Positions 26,522-34,403 of a stretch of 64,000 nt of DNA are shown piece by piece; position 1 is the stretch's first letter, and the number at the start of each line of letters is the position of its first letter. The DNA comes from Desulforamulus reducens MI-1. Its GTDB lineage: Bacteria > Bacillota > Desulfotomaculia > Desulfotomaculales > Desulfotomaculaceae. The translations under genes were made by a program, and so were the position numbers. Location: positions 716,332 to 780,331 of the forward strand of contig NC_009253.1 in assembly GCF_000016165.1 (NCBI RefSeq), given 5' to 3'. A model generated the notes under the pieces. The model did not search any database and was not told the origin of the DNA. It saw only the letters and a program-made list of their open reading frames with translations.

Positions 26522-27085
26522 ATGAGCGTACAAGCGAAGACTTCTTATGATGCCTTGTACAAAGAATTTAAAGGAAAAGCAGAGGCATTATCGGCAGAAG
26601 TTTACAGGGTTCCTAACATGGAAGAAGCTCATCAACTAATTACTAAGATCATTGGTGAGCTAAATGTTAACAAGGTGGTATATGCCCCATCTGAACTGGT
26701 AGATGCAGTGGATGTCAAAAAGATTGCTACTGCAACTGGGGTTGTAATGACCTCTGAAAATTTACGGCAAAATGCTGCAGATGCAGGCTTGGGAATTTCC
26801 CAATTGGATTATGCCGTTGCTGAGATTGGCGCTCTGGCAGGTAATGCCACCAGCATCGAGAGCAGAATGGTTTCCATCTTAACCCCTATTCATATGGCTG
26901 TGGTACGCACATCAAATCTTTTACCAAACCTTATGGAAACCATAGCCACATATAATAACAAATTAGGGGAGCTTCCTCGTTATTTAACCTTTGTCAGTGG
27001 TCCAAGCCGTACTTCCGATATTGAACGTGTTTTGACCATTGGGGTTCACGGACCTGGCAGACTGATTATTGTATTTATCGACTAA
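26522..27085 (+). CDS. LUD-domain lactate utilisation protein (LutC-like)
   Basis: This 187-residue LUD-domain protein starts at ATG 26522, which GAGGTG (26510-26515) supports over the in-frame ATG 26492. LUD proteins (LutC/LutB/YkgG family) form part of the non-flavin, Fe-S lactate dehydrogenase LutABC, oxidising L-lactate to pyruvate. Visible features are the VGISQLDYAVAEIGAL segment, the SRMVSILTPIHMAVV strand and the end SGPSRTSDIERVLTIGVHGP, typical of the family. It is shorter than B. subtilis LutC (about 240 residues). The next gene, 13 bases downstream, supplies the Fe-S parts. Confidence 0.85.
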   Translation: MSVQAKTSYDALYKEFKGKAEALSAEVYRVPNMEEAHQLITKIIGELNVNKVVYAPSELVDAVDVKKIATATGVVMTSENLRQNAADAGLGISQLDYAVAEIGALAGNATSIESRMVSILTPIHMAVVRTSNLLPNLMETIATYNNKLGELPRYLTFVSGPSRTSDIERVLTIGVHGPGRLIIVFID

Positions 27086-27098
27086 GGGGGGGCTAAAA

Positions 27099-29243
27099 TT
27101 GGCTACAGGTAATTTAAAAAAGGATATTAATTCAGCACTTAATAATGATAACCTTACTGGTGCACTGGGCCGCTTTGGTGAAGCTTATTTACCTGCCCGG
27201 GAAAAGGCTTATGAAGGAAAAGATTTTGAAGCAATCCGCGAAAAGGTAAGTCAATGTAAACGGAATGCTGCTGATAATTTGGAAAAATTAGCTGAGCAAT
27301 TTGCTACACAGGCCGTAAAAAATGGCGCCAAAGTGTTCCGTGCCAAGACAGGCGAAGAGGCTAAGGAATATATTGCTAAAATTGCAAGGGATCATAATGT
27401 AAAGACCATTATTAAGTCCAAATCCATGGCTTCCGAAGAAATTCATCTAAATGATTATCTTATGAAGCATGCAGGAATCGAAGAAGTTGCAGAAACTGAC
27501 TTGGGTGAATGGATTATTCAACTGTGCGGACAGCGTCCTTCACACATGGTAATGCCGGCCATTCACATGACCCGGGGCGAAGTGGCAGAGATCTTTTCTA
27601 AAGAAACCAATCAAAATTTAGAACCGGATATTGCCAAGTTAGTAAAAGTGGCAAGGGAAAACCTGCGCAACAAATTTTTAAAAGCTGAAATGGGTATTTC
27701 CGGTGCCAATATTGCCATTGCAGAATCTGGTACCTTGGTTATGTGTACCAACGAAGGTAATGGTCGCCTAACAACTACCGTCCCTCCTGTGCATGTGGTA
27801 CTGGTTGGCTTGGAGAAACTGGTGGAAAAATTTGAAGATGTGGGTCCTATTTTAGAGGCCCTGCCCCGTAGTGCTACGGGACAAAAGCTTACCAGTTATG
27901 TAACTATGATGACTGGTCCTACTCCTGCCATTGATCTGGACGGTAATATTGTTGAGCAGAAGGAAATGCATATTGTTCTGATGGACAATGGCCGTACCGA
28001 AATGCGAAACGATCCGATGTTTAAACAGGCTCTACAGTGTATTCGCTGTGCTTCCTGTTTGAATGTTTGCCCTGTATTCCAGCAGGTGGGTGGCCACGTT
28101 TATGGTCACGTTTATACTGGCGGTATAGGGACCATTCTAACCGCTTTCTTAAACAGCTTTGAAAAGGCCGGCGAATTGCAAAACCTCTGTCTGCGTTGTG
28201 AGCGCTGCAAAACTTACTGCCCCGGTAAAATTGATTTACCCGGTCTAATTGCGGAATTACGCCGCCGTACTGTGAAAAAAGAAGGATTACCCATGAGTCA
28301 AAAGCTCATTTTGGAAAAGGTTTTAACAAACCGTAAATTGTTCCACTCTTTAATTAGAACTGCTTCTGTGGCTCAGAAGCCCTTTGTCAAGGGTAATGTT
28401 ATACGCCACTTGCCGCTGTTCTTCTCTGGATTGACCGAAGGACGCAGCTTACCTGCTGTGGCTTCTACGCCCCTTAGGGATAAGGTAGGACGTGCGGTAC
28501 CCACCGGTAAGCCTAAGGCCAAGGTTGGTTATTATGCTGGCTGTCTGGGTGACTTTGTCTATCCCGAACAGGGTGAAGCAGCTTACAAGGTTTTGAACAA
28601 AATGGGAATGGAAGTTATTTTCCCTATGGAGCAAACCTGTTGTGGTATTCCCGCCACTCAAATGGGTGCTCCCGAAGTGGCTGTAACCCTGGCTAAACAA
28701 AACATTGAAGCCTTTGAAAAAGAAGGCTTGGACTACATTGTTTCCTTGTGTCCCACCTGTGTTGAGGTACTGAAACATCACTATGTGGATCAACTAAAGG
28801 ATGATCCAGCATGGAAAGCAAGGGCTGAGAAGTTTGCGGCCAAGGTTATTGATTTCCCAACTTTTGTAACTAAATATGGTCAAGACCTTAAATTTAAAAA
28901 CTTGGGCACTAAAGTGACCTATCACGATTCCTGTCACATGAAGCGGGTTCTCAATGTATGGAAAGAGCCCCGGGAACTACTAAACAAGGCAGGGGTTGAA
29001 CTGGTGGAAATGAAGGGCTGCGATGACTGCTGTGGTTTTGGAGGTTCTTATTCTGTTAAGATGCCAGAAATTTCAAAGGCTATCTTGGAGAAGAAGATTA
29101 ACAATACCACTGCTACCAACGCTGCTGTACTGGCCTTAGACTGTCCCGGCTGCAAGATGCAAATTGCAGGTGGTATTGATGCTAAAGGCAAAAACATAGC
29201 TGTTAAGCATACTGTAGAGTTGCTGGCTGACGCCTTAAAATAA
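27099..29243 (+). CDS. Fused LutB-LutA: LUD domain, two [4Fe-4S] motifs and two CCG domains
   Basis: This 714-residue protein starts at TTG 27099 after AAGGGGGGG. Residues about 60-300 form a LutB-type LUD domain (IAESGTLVMCTNEGNGRLTT, then PSHMVMPAIHMTRGEVAEIF nearby). Residues about 313-385 are a ferredoxin-like region with CIRCASCLNVCP and CLRCERCKTYCP. Residues about 470-710 contain two cysteine-rich CCG domains (YAGCLGDF...TCCGIPA and YHDSCHMKR...DCCGFGGSYS) that in B. subtilis are the separate protein LutA. It thus combines LutA and LutB in one chain and should oxidise L-lactate together with the preceding LUD protein. The electron acceptor is unknown. Confidence 0.9.
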   Translation: MATGNLKKDINSALNNDNLTGALGRFGEAYLPAREKAYEGKDFEAIREKVSQCKRNAADNLEKLAEQFATQAVKNGAKVFRAKTGEEAKEYIAKIARDHNVKTIIKSKSMASEEIHLNDYLMKHAGIEEVAETDLGEWIIQLCGQRPSHMVMPAIHMTRGEVAEIFSKETNQNLEPDIAKLVKVARENLRNKFLKAEMGISGANIAIAESGTLVMCTNEGNGRLTTTVPPVHVVLVGLEKLVEKFEDVGPILEALPRSATGQKLTSYVTMMTGPTPAIDLDGNIVEQKEMHIVLMDNGRTEMRNDPMFKQALQCIRCASCLNVCPVFQQVGGHVYGHVYTGGIGTILTAFLNSFEKAGELQNLCLRCERCKTYCPGKIDLPGLIAELRRRTVKKEGLPMSQKLILEKVLTNRKLFHSLIRTASVAQKPFVKGNVIRHLPLFFSGLTEGRSLPAVASTPLRDKVGRAVPTGKPKAKVGYYAGCLGDFVYPEQGEAAYKVLNKMGMEVIFPMEQTCCGIPATQMGAPEVAVTLAKQNIEAFEKEGLDYIVSLCPTCVEVLKHHYVDQLKDDPAWKARAEKFAAKVIDFPTFVTKYGQDLKFKNLGTKVTYHDSCHMKRVLNVWKEPRELLNKAGVELVEMKGCDDCCGFGGSYSVKMPEISKAILEKKINNTTATNAAVLALDCPGCKMQIAGGIDAKGKNIAVKHTVELLADALK

Positions 29244-29252
29244 GTATTATAA

Positions 29253-29284
29253 CAAAAGGGTTGGGGATTATCCCCAACCCTTTG
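29253..29284. terminator. Bidirectional terminator between the lactate operon and splB operon
   Basis: AAAGGGTTGGGGA/TCCCCAACCCTTT (29255-29267, 29271-29283) has a 3-nt loop. On the minus strand it is followed by a T-rich run; on the plus strand the tail is weaker. It separates convergent transcription units. Confidence 0.8.
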
Positions 29285-29289
29285 TCAGT

Positions 29290-29427
29290 TTATTGCTGAT
29301 CCTTTTTAGCTTTATATTTAAACCGCAGCTTCTGTTCAGTGCAGGGTTTATGAGCATCCTGACAGTCACCGCAGGTACAGGTAGTACCTACACAGGTAAG
29401 GCATTGGGAGTCTTCGGGACATTTCAT
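29290..29427 (-). CDS. Small Cys-rich protein (45 residues) downstream of splB
   Basis: This 45-residue frame on the minus strand starts at ATG 29427, with AAGGAGGT about 9 bases upstream. It has seven cysteines in the first 29 residues in the pattern CPEDSQCLTCVGTTCTCGDC...C, then a basic tail ending KAKKDQQ. The Cys pairs could bind zinc or an Fe-S cluster. It begins 36 bases after splB on the same strand, ahead of the shared terminator, so cotranscription with the spore photoproduct lyase is likely. I do not recognise a named family; a role with SPL (electron supply, cluster delivery, or DNA binding) is only inferred from position. Confidence 0.75.
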   Translation of the reverse strand: MKCPEDSQCLTCVGTTCTCGDCQDAHKPCTEQKLRFKYKAKKDQQ

Positions 29428-29463
29428 AAACAAATACCTCCTTGCAATAAGCAAACTTAAATC

Positions 29464-30522
29464 TTATACCAAATACTCTACTTTAGCGGCAGGGAAGTAC
29501 CTATCCACCATGCCTTGCATGAATTCCTTAACCTCTGCCATACTATCCTTGGGATAAACATACTTACCGTAACCAAATTGACCGAATTTAAATTGCCTTT
29601 TTTCCTCATCCATATCCAGACGGCAGTTGGGAAAGATATCCAGAATATTGGTTTTGGCTCGCTGGGTAAAACGGTGGGTTATAAACTCAAAGGTTAAGTC
29701 TTGCTGGGATACAAGGTCCAGCACTCGGTACAGCTCTTCAAAAAGCTCCTGGTAGCCCTGTTGCCAGCCGTCATAAAGCACAATGGGAGCCACCAGGAAC
29801 CCCAGGGGATAACCTGCTTGGGCTACTTTCCCCGCTGCCGCAACCCGTTCATGCATGGGTGGAGTACCGTGTTCAAATTGTCTAATGACATAATCCGTGT
29901 TTAAACTAAAGCGAAAACGAGTACGTCCGTTATGTTTAGCATCCAACAAGGAATCGACATCACTAAACTTAGTTACAAAGCGGAAGCGGGCGTGCTCCTG
30001 ACCACCAAAAAATTCAATGGCTTGTTTTAAAGCACCGGTATAGTGTTCTACAGGAATGGGATCTGATGTAGCAGCTCCTTCAAAGATCGTTTCCCGGGGC
30101 AAATATTCGATTATGTATTCTTTGGCCCGGTCCAATATTTCTTCAATATTTACATACAACCGGATGTAAGGTTTTTTTCCTAGATTGGTTAAAAGATAAC
30201 AATATTCGCATTTGCCAGGACAACTGGTTACCAAGGGAAGCTGGTAATGGGCCGAGGGTTTACAGGTTTGAAAATCCTTTCCCCTGCGCACACCTACCAC
30301 CAGCGTTCGTTTCGACTCCAGAAAAGCCTCTTGGGGTGTTGTACCGGGTATACCAGTGACTCGGTTATGGGAACCAGTGACAGTTACAGGAATCCCCTCA
30401 GCTCTGAATTGCTCTCTTAAACGTTGACCCAGTTCATATTCCAGGGCCGCTGGTTCCATAAAAACACGTTTAGGGATAAAGATATGGTTGGCTGCGGGTC
30501 TTTCCAAAAGGATCTGTTTCAT
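29464..30522 (-). CDS. splB: Spore photoproduct lyase (radical SAM)
   Basis: This 352-residue radical SAM enzyme repairs the 5-thyminyl-5,6-dihydrothymine dimer in germinating spores. Start ATG 30522 is chosen because AAAGGAAG lies about 8 bases before it. The cluster motif is CPGKCEYC (Cys 101, 105, 108), followed by KKPYIRLYVNIEEIL, RFRFSLNTDYVI and the C-terminal FGYGKYVYPK. By alignment from memory, the residue corresponding to the hydrogen-donor Cys141 of the B. subtilis enzyme is Ala151 here (GAATSD instead of SCTSD); a Cys at 87 (TCKPSAHY) lies 14 residues before the cluster. A small Cys-rich gene follows. A GCATA element upstream (minus strand) is a possible sigma-G -35. Confidence 0.93.
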   Translation of the reverse strand: MKQILLERPAANHIFIPKRVFMEPAALEYELGQRLREQFRAEGIPVTVTGSHNRVTGIPGTTPQEAFLESKRTLVVGVRRGKDFQTCKPSAHYQLPLVTSCPGKCEYCYLLTNLGKKPYIRLYVNIEEILDRAKEYIIEYLPRETIFEGAATSDPIPVEHYTGALKQAIEFFGGQEHARFRFVTKFSDVDSLLDAKHNGRTRFRFSLNTDYVIRQFEHGTPPMHERVAAAGKVAQAGYPLGFLVAPIVLYDGWQQGYQELFEELYRVLDLVSQQDLTFEFITHRFTQRAKTNILDIFPNCRLDMDEEKRQFKFGQFGYGKYVYPKDSMAEVKEFMQGMVDRYFPAAKVEYLV

Positions 30523-30708
30523 TAGCATTCTTCCTTTAATCAATTTGTATCAGTTTGTCTCAAAGTTTTTCTTGCTATGCTCTAATCAAAATAAAGTAGG
30601 ACTCTGGATCCAATTTAAATATTTTCCTGGAAATACAGAAAGCGGAGAAAATGAAAGTTATGGACAATCTTTTGGGCCTGAGGAGAAAATATAACAGCTA
30701 AGCGGGAA

Positions 30709-30737
30709 TTGACTCTCAAGATATGGTATTTTATAAT
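30709..30737 (+). promoter_or_regulatory. Sigma-A promoter of nrdR-nrdD
   Basis: TTGACT (30709-30714) and TATAAT (30732-30737) are 17 bases apart. CAAGATAT within the spacer (30717-30724) forms an exact inverted repeat with ATATCTTG (30793-30800), next to the nrdR ribosome-binding site. The leader also has CCACAAC/GTTGTGG (30746-30752, 30773-30779). No site fits the published NrdR-box consensus well. Confidence 0.75.
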
Positions 30738-30812
30738 AAGTCTGCCCACAACATCTTGGTTATTTTGGGGCGGTTGTGGTGGCAAAGACCCAATATCTTG
30801 GGGGGTGACCAA

Positions 30813-31289
30813 ATGCTTTGTCCCTTCTGCAGTTTCCCAGAAAGCCGCGTGCTGGATTCCAGACCAGCTGATGAAGGTAATAGTATTCGCCGCCGTAGGG
30901 AATGCGGTGAATGTGGCAAAAGATTTACCACCTACGAAAGGGTGGATGAGCGACCGCTGGTTGTCGTAAAGAAGGACGGTCGGCGGGAGGTCTTTGACCG
31001 GGCTAAATTATTGGCGGGATTTATGAAGGCTTGTGAGAAAAGACCTGTACCAGTCCAGAGAATTGAGGATACGGTCCATTCCATTGAAAGGGAATTGCGA
31101 AGCCACGGGGAGTTGGAAGTACTTAGCCAAGCTGTGGGGGAATTGGTTATGAATAGTCTGCTGGAATTAGATGAGGTTGCTTATATTCGCTTCGCCTCGG
31201 TTTATCGGCAGTTTGGTGATATTTACAGTTTTCTTCATGAAGTAGAAAAGCTGTTAAAGAGCAAGGAAGATAAAAAGGGGGCCCTATAG
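30813..31289 (+). CDS. nrdR: Transcriptional repressor NrdR
   Basis: This 158-residue nucleotide-sensing repressor of ribonucleotide reductase genes starts at ATG 30813 after GGGGGTGA, although the frame is open from 30723. The zinc ribbon shows MLCPFC at the start and CGECGKRFTTYE near residues 30-41. The ATP-cone domain (residues about 49-139) contains VVVKKDGRREVFDRAKLLAGF. It ends with EVEKLL and a basic tail. It lies directly ahead of nrdD (2-base gap), an unusually tight link between the regulator and its expected target. Confidence 0.95.
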   Translation: MLCPFCSFPESRVLDSRPADEGNSIRRRRECGECGKRFTTYERVDERPLVVVKKDGRREVFDRAKLLAGFMKACEKRPVPVQRIEDTVHSIERELRSHGELEVLSQAVGELVMNSLLELDEVAYIRFASVYRQFGDIYSFLHEVEKLLKSKEDKKGAL

Positions 31290-31291
31290 AG

Positions 31292-33322
31292 ATGTTTACA
31301 AAAGTAAGAAAAAGGGATGGCCGTGAGGTGGCCTTTAATGAAACTAAGATTACCGAAGCTATTTTTAGGGCGGCAAAGGCCGTTGGCGGAGAAGACCGTC
31401 AAACAGCAATGGAATTGACCCTGGATGTCCTGAAAATGCTGAAGAAACAATATAATGGCAATCTTTTTGGCGTAGAAGAAGTTCAGGATATGGTAGAAAA
31501 GGTTCTCATTGAGTCAGGTCATGCACGTACGGCTAAAGCCTATATCCTCTACCGTGCCCAGCGAACCCGCCTGCGGGATGCCCGTAGCGACTTAATGGAT
31601 GCAGTGGAGGAAATTCTGGGTGAAACCAGCCGGGAAAACGCTAACGTATCCAATTCTCCATCTGCAAAAATGCTGCAAATAGCCAGTGCTGCCAGTAAAA
31701 AATACTATTTAACTAGGTTAATTCCAGAAGAGATGTCTCAGGCCCATGCCAGGGGGGATTTACATATCCACGACCTTGACTTTTATGGTAAAACTCTTAC
31801 CTGCATTCAGATTCCCCTGGGGAGGTTACTCAAAGAAGGTTTTAACACCGGGCATGGCTATATCAGGGCACCCAAGCGCCCCACATCTGCCACTGCCTTA
31901 GCAGCTATCATCCTGCAGAGTTCCCAGAATGACATGCATGGCGGCCAATCCTTTGCTTTCTTTGACCGAGATATTGCACCCTTTGTGGAAAATGCCTCTG
32001 AGGAAGAGACCTACCAGGCAATGGAAGCGTTAATTTACAATTTAAACAGTATGCACAGTCGAGCCGGTGCCCAAGTGCCCTTTTCCAGCTTAAACCTAGG
32101 GACGGAAACCTCCGAGGCAGCACGTATGGTGATAAAAAACCTGCTGCTGGCCTATGAAGCTGGTTTGGGACGGGGCGAAAACCCGATCTTCCCCAATATT
32201 ATCTTTAAATTAAAGGAAGGCATTAACCTGAATCCAGGGGACCCTAACTACGATTTATTCCAGTTAGCTATTCGTGTGTCGTCCAAGCGCTTGAATCCTA
32301 CCTTTAGCTTTATGGATTCATCCTTTAACAAAGAATATGGAGATCAGGTTGGATACATGGGTTGCCGGACCCGGGTCATGGCTAATCGTAAGGGTCCAGC
32401 GGTAACCGATGGCAGAGGTAACCTATCTTTTACTACCATTAACCTGCCCCGCATTGCCATTAAAGCTGAACGCAATATCGATAAATTCTACCGTTTATTG
32501 GATGAAACCCTGGACATGTCTTTCCGACAGTTGTATCACCGTTTTACTGTTCAGGCTAAACTAAAGGTGAAAGATATGCCCTTTGTCATGGGACAAGGCC
32601 TCTATCTGGGTTCCCAGGGTCTGAATCCTAACGATACCCTGGAAGAGGTTATTAAACACGGTACCCTGTCTCCGGGCTTCATTGGACTGGCAGAGGCCCT
32701 GGTGGCATTGAACGGGCAGCATCATGGACAAAGTGAAGAGACCCAGAAACTAGGTCTGGAAATTGTTTCCTACATGCGTCAGAAGATTGATGAGGCTTCG
32801 GAAAAGTACGATTTAAACTATACTCTGCTGGCCACCCCAGCAGAAAGTGTATCCGGTCGGTTTGCCAAACTGGATCGCAAAGAATTTGGGATTATTCCCG
32901 GCGTAACTGATAAAGAGTACTATACCAACTCCTTCCATATACCCGTTGGTTACCCCATCGGAATTTTTGAAAAGATTTCTCTGGAAGGTCCTTATCACAA
33001 ATACTGTAATGCCGGACACATAAGTTATGTTGAAATGGCTTCACCCCCACTGCATAACCCACAGGCTGTGGAAGCCATCATTAAACATATGCAGGCCAGT
33101 GATATGGGCTACGCCGCCATTAACTTCCCGGTGGATTATTGTACCTCATGCAGTGTGACCGGTGTGATTAACCAAGACAGCTGCCCCCGTTGTGAATCTC
33201 CGGAGATTCGTCGGGTGCGTCGTATCACAGGGTATCTTAGCACCGTTGATCGGTTTAATGATGCCAAGGTGGCCGAACTGAATGACAGAACAACCCACTC
33301 GGGCTTTAGCCCAAAGGGTTAA
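31292..33322 (+). CDS. nrdD: Anaerobic (class III) ribonucleoside-triphosphate reductase
   Basis: This 676-residue glycyl-radical enzyme makes dNTPs from NTPs under anoxia. An N-terminal ATP-cone (residues 1-95, KVRKRDGREVAFNETKI) provides allosteric control. The body contains LHIHDLDFYGKTLTCIQIPL and NDMHGGQSF. The C-terminal zinc site is CTSCSV...CPRC, and the radical loop RRITGYLS places the radical at Gly647, 30 residues from the end. The activase gene nrdG follows after a spacer containing a long hairpin. Confidence 0.97.
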   Translation: MFTKVRKRDGREVAFNETKITEAIFRAAKAVGGEDRQTAMELTLDVLKMLKKQYNGNLFGVEEVQDMVEKVLIESGHARTAKAYILYRAQRTRLRDARSDLMDAVEEILGETSRENANVSNSPSAKMLQIASAASKKYYLTRLIPEEMSQAHARGDLHIHDLDFYGKTLTCIQIPLGRLLKEGFNTGHGYIRAPKRPTSATALAAIILQSSQNDMHGGQSFAFFDRDIAPFVENASEEETYQAMEALIYNLNSMHSRAGAQVPFSSLNLGTETSEAARMVIKNLLLAYEAGLGRGENPIFPNIIFKLKEGINLNPGDPNYDLFQLAIRVSSKRLNPTFSFMDSSFNKEYGDQVGYMGCRTRVMANRKGPAVTDGRGNLSFTTINLPRIAIKAERNIDKFYRLLDETLDMSFRQLYHRFTVQAKLKVKDMPFVMGQGLYLGSQGLNPNDTLEEVIKHGTLSPGFIGLAEALVALNGQHHGQSEETQKLGLEIVSYMRQKIDEASEKYDLNYTLLATPAESVSGRFAKLDRKEFGIIPGVTDKEYYTNSFHIPVGYPIGIFEKISLEGPYHKYCNAGHISYVEMASPPLHNPQAVEAIIKHMQASDMGYAAINFPVDYCTSCSVTGVINQDSCPRCESPEIRRVRRITGYLSTVDRFNDAKVAELNDRTTHSGFSPKG

Positions 33323-33349
33323 GGATACGATAAGGAACAAAAACAGTTT

Positions 33350-33379
33350 AAAGGCCAGGTAGTCGGATACCTGGCCTTT
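33350..33379 (+). other. Long hairpin without T-tract between nrdD and nrdG
   Basis: A perfect 12-bp inverted repeat AAAGGCCAGGTA/TACCTGGCCTTT (33350-33361, 33368-33379) has a 6-nt loop. There is no T-run after it, so it is more likely an mRNA processing or stability element than a terminator. Confidence 0.6.
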
Positions 33380-33425
33380 GCAATGGTGAAGTGCCACAAT
33401 AACCTTATTTTGAGAGGGTGAAAAA

Positions 33426-33932
33426 ATGAGTCTAACGCTTCGTTTGGGAGGTATTACAGCCAATAGTGTGGTGGATGGACCGGGACTTAGGATCGTTGTT
33501 TTTTTGCAGGGTTGTCCCCGTTATTGTCCGGGGTGTCATAATGAAGAATTACTGGAGCCAGAGGGAGGGCGGGAAATAACTACTGAGGAAGCCATAGAAG
33601 AAATTAAGGCCACCATCTCTCCACTAACCCAAGGCATCACCTTCAGTGGTGGTGACCCGCTGATGCAACCCCAAGCCCTGCAATTTTTAGTTAAAAGGGT
33701 AAGGCAGGAATTCCCCAGGCTGGATATCTGGGTCTATACTGGTTACCGCTATGAGGAGGTAAAGGACCTGCCGGTGTTGGAGCAGGTGGATGTACTGGTG
33801 GACGGACCTTTTCTACAGGAACAGAGGGATCTGGATTTAGTCTTTCGGGGTTCGGGCAACCAGCGGTTAATTGATGTGCCAAAAACACGGCAGACCGGCC
33901 AGGTGGTTGAATGGCAACAGCCAGTGTGGTAA
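33426..33932 (+). CDS. nrdG: Anaerobic ribonucleotide reductase activating protein
   Basis: This 168-residue radical SAM activase generates the glycyl radical on NrdD. Motifs are NSVVDGPGLRIVVFLQGCPRYCPGCHNEEL, here broken as VDGPGLRIVVFLQGC with the CPRYCPGC cluster (CxxxCxxC) near residues 29-36, and TFSGGDPLMQP near 73-83. The length is typical. ATG 33426 follows GAGAGGG. A terminator follows about 60 bases downstream of the stop. Confidence 0.95.
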   Translation: MSLTLRLGGITANSVVDGPGLRIVVFLQGCPRYCPGCHNEELLEPEGGREITTEEAIEEIKATISPLTQGITFSGGDPLMQPQALQFLVKRVRQEFPRLDIWVYTGYRYEEVKDLPVLEQVDVLVDGPFLQEQRDLDLVFRGSGNQRLIDVPKTRQTGQVVEWQQPVW

Positions 33933-33990
33933 ATTTGTTAGATTGAGCGGAGATAATGAAATACCGATAGAGAGGTTTATCAACAAACTC

Positions 33991-34016
33991 ACCCTGTATT
34001 GACAGGGTTATTTTTT
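33991..34016 (+). terminator. Intrinsic terminator after nrdG
   Basis: ACCCTGT/ACAGGGT (33991-33997, 34002-34008), 4-nt loop, followed by TATTTTTT. Confidence 0.85.
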
Positions 34017-34021
34017 ATCCC

Positions 34022-34037
34022 TGTGACCAACATCACA
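34022..34037 (+). promoter_or_regulatory. Perfect Crp-type operator TGTGA-N6-TCACA
   Basis: TGTGA (34022-34026) and TCACA (34033-34037) with a 6-base spacer match the E. coli CRP consensus core exactly. A TATGAT -10-like box follows at 34082-34087 with no good -35, placing the site at about -64 (class I activation geometry). The Crp/Fnr protein encoded at 35762-36445 has a CRP-like SRETxxR recognition helix and is the obvious candidate binder (inference). Confidence 0.75.
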
Positions 34038-34195
34038 GATGGACAGTAACTGAGTTCACTTCATTCCTATGCTATTTTGGGTATGATATAGGAAAGACAT
34101 AAACAAATCAATTCCTGGCCGGGAAACGATAAAACTTTATATTTAATAAACAAACTGAGCAAACTAATATGGAGATGTTAAGGAGGAATATTCAT

Positions 34196-34393
34196 ATGTC
34201 AAAAATTACAAGGGATATGACAATGGGTTACATTGTTAAGGAATTTCCCCAAACGGTTGAAGTATTTCAGCGTTACGGCATGGGCTGCCTGAGTTGCCCC
34301 ACTGCCCAATTGGAATCCCTGGAAAAGGGAGCCATGCTTCATGGTCTGGATGTACAGGAATTATTGGAAGAACTAAATAAAGTGGTACAATAA
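34196..34393 (+). CDS. DUF1858 redox-disulfide domain protein
   Basis: This 65-residue single-domain protein starts at ATG 34196 after AGGAGGA. It belongs to the DUF1858 / hybrid-cluster-protein-associated disulfide family: MTMGYIVKEFPQTVEVF, then the redox motif MGCLSCPTAQLESLEKGA. The CxxC is expected to be a thiol-disulfide or metal-binding pair. Family members often sit beside hybrid cluster proteins or respiratory enzymes in anaerobes. It is first in a three-gene operon controlled by the upstream Crp-type site. Confidence 0.85.
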   Translation: MSKITRDMTMGYIVKEFPQTVEVFQRYGMGCLSCPTAQLESLEKGAMLHGLDVQELLEELNKVVQ

Positions 34394-34403
34394 GGGGTCT
34401 GAG

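Noticed and set aside
30544-30700. Possible sigma-G promoter for splB
   Set aside because: A GCATA element is present on the minus strand, but no -10 matching CATNNTA at proper spacing was found, so it is not listed as a feature.
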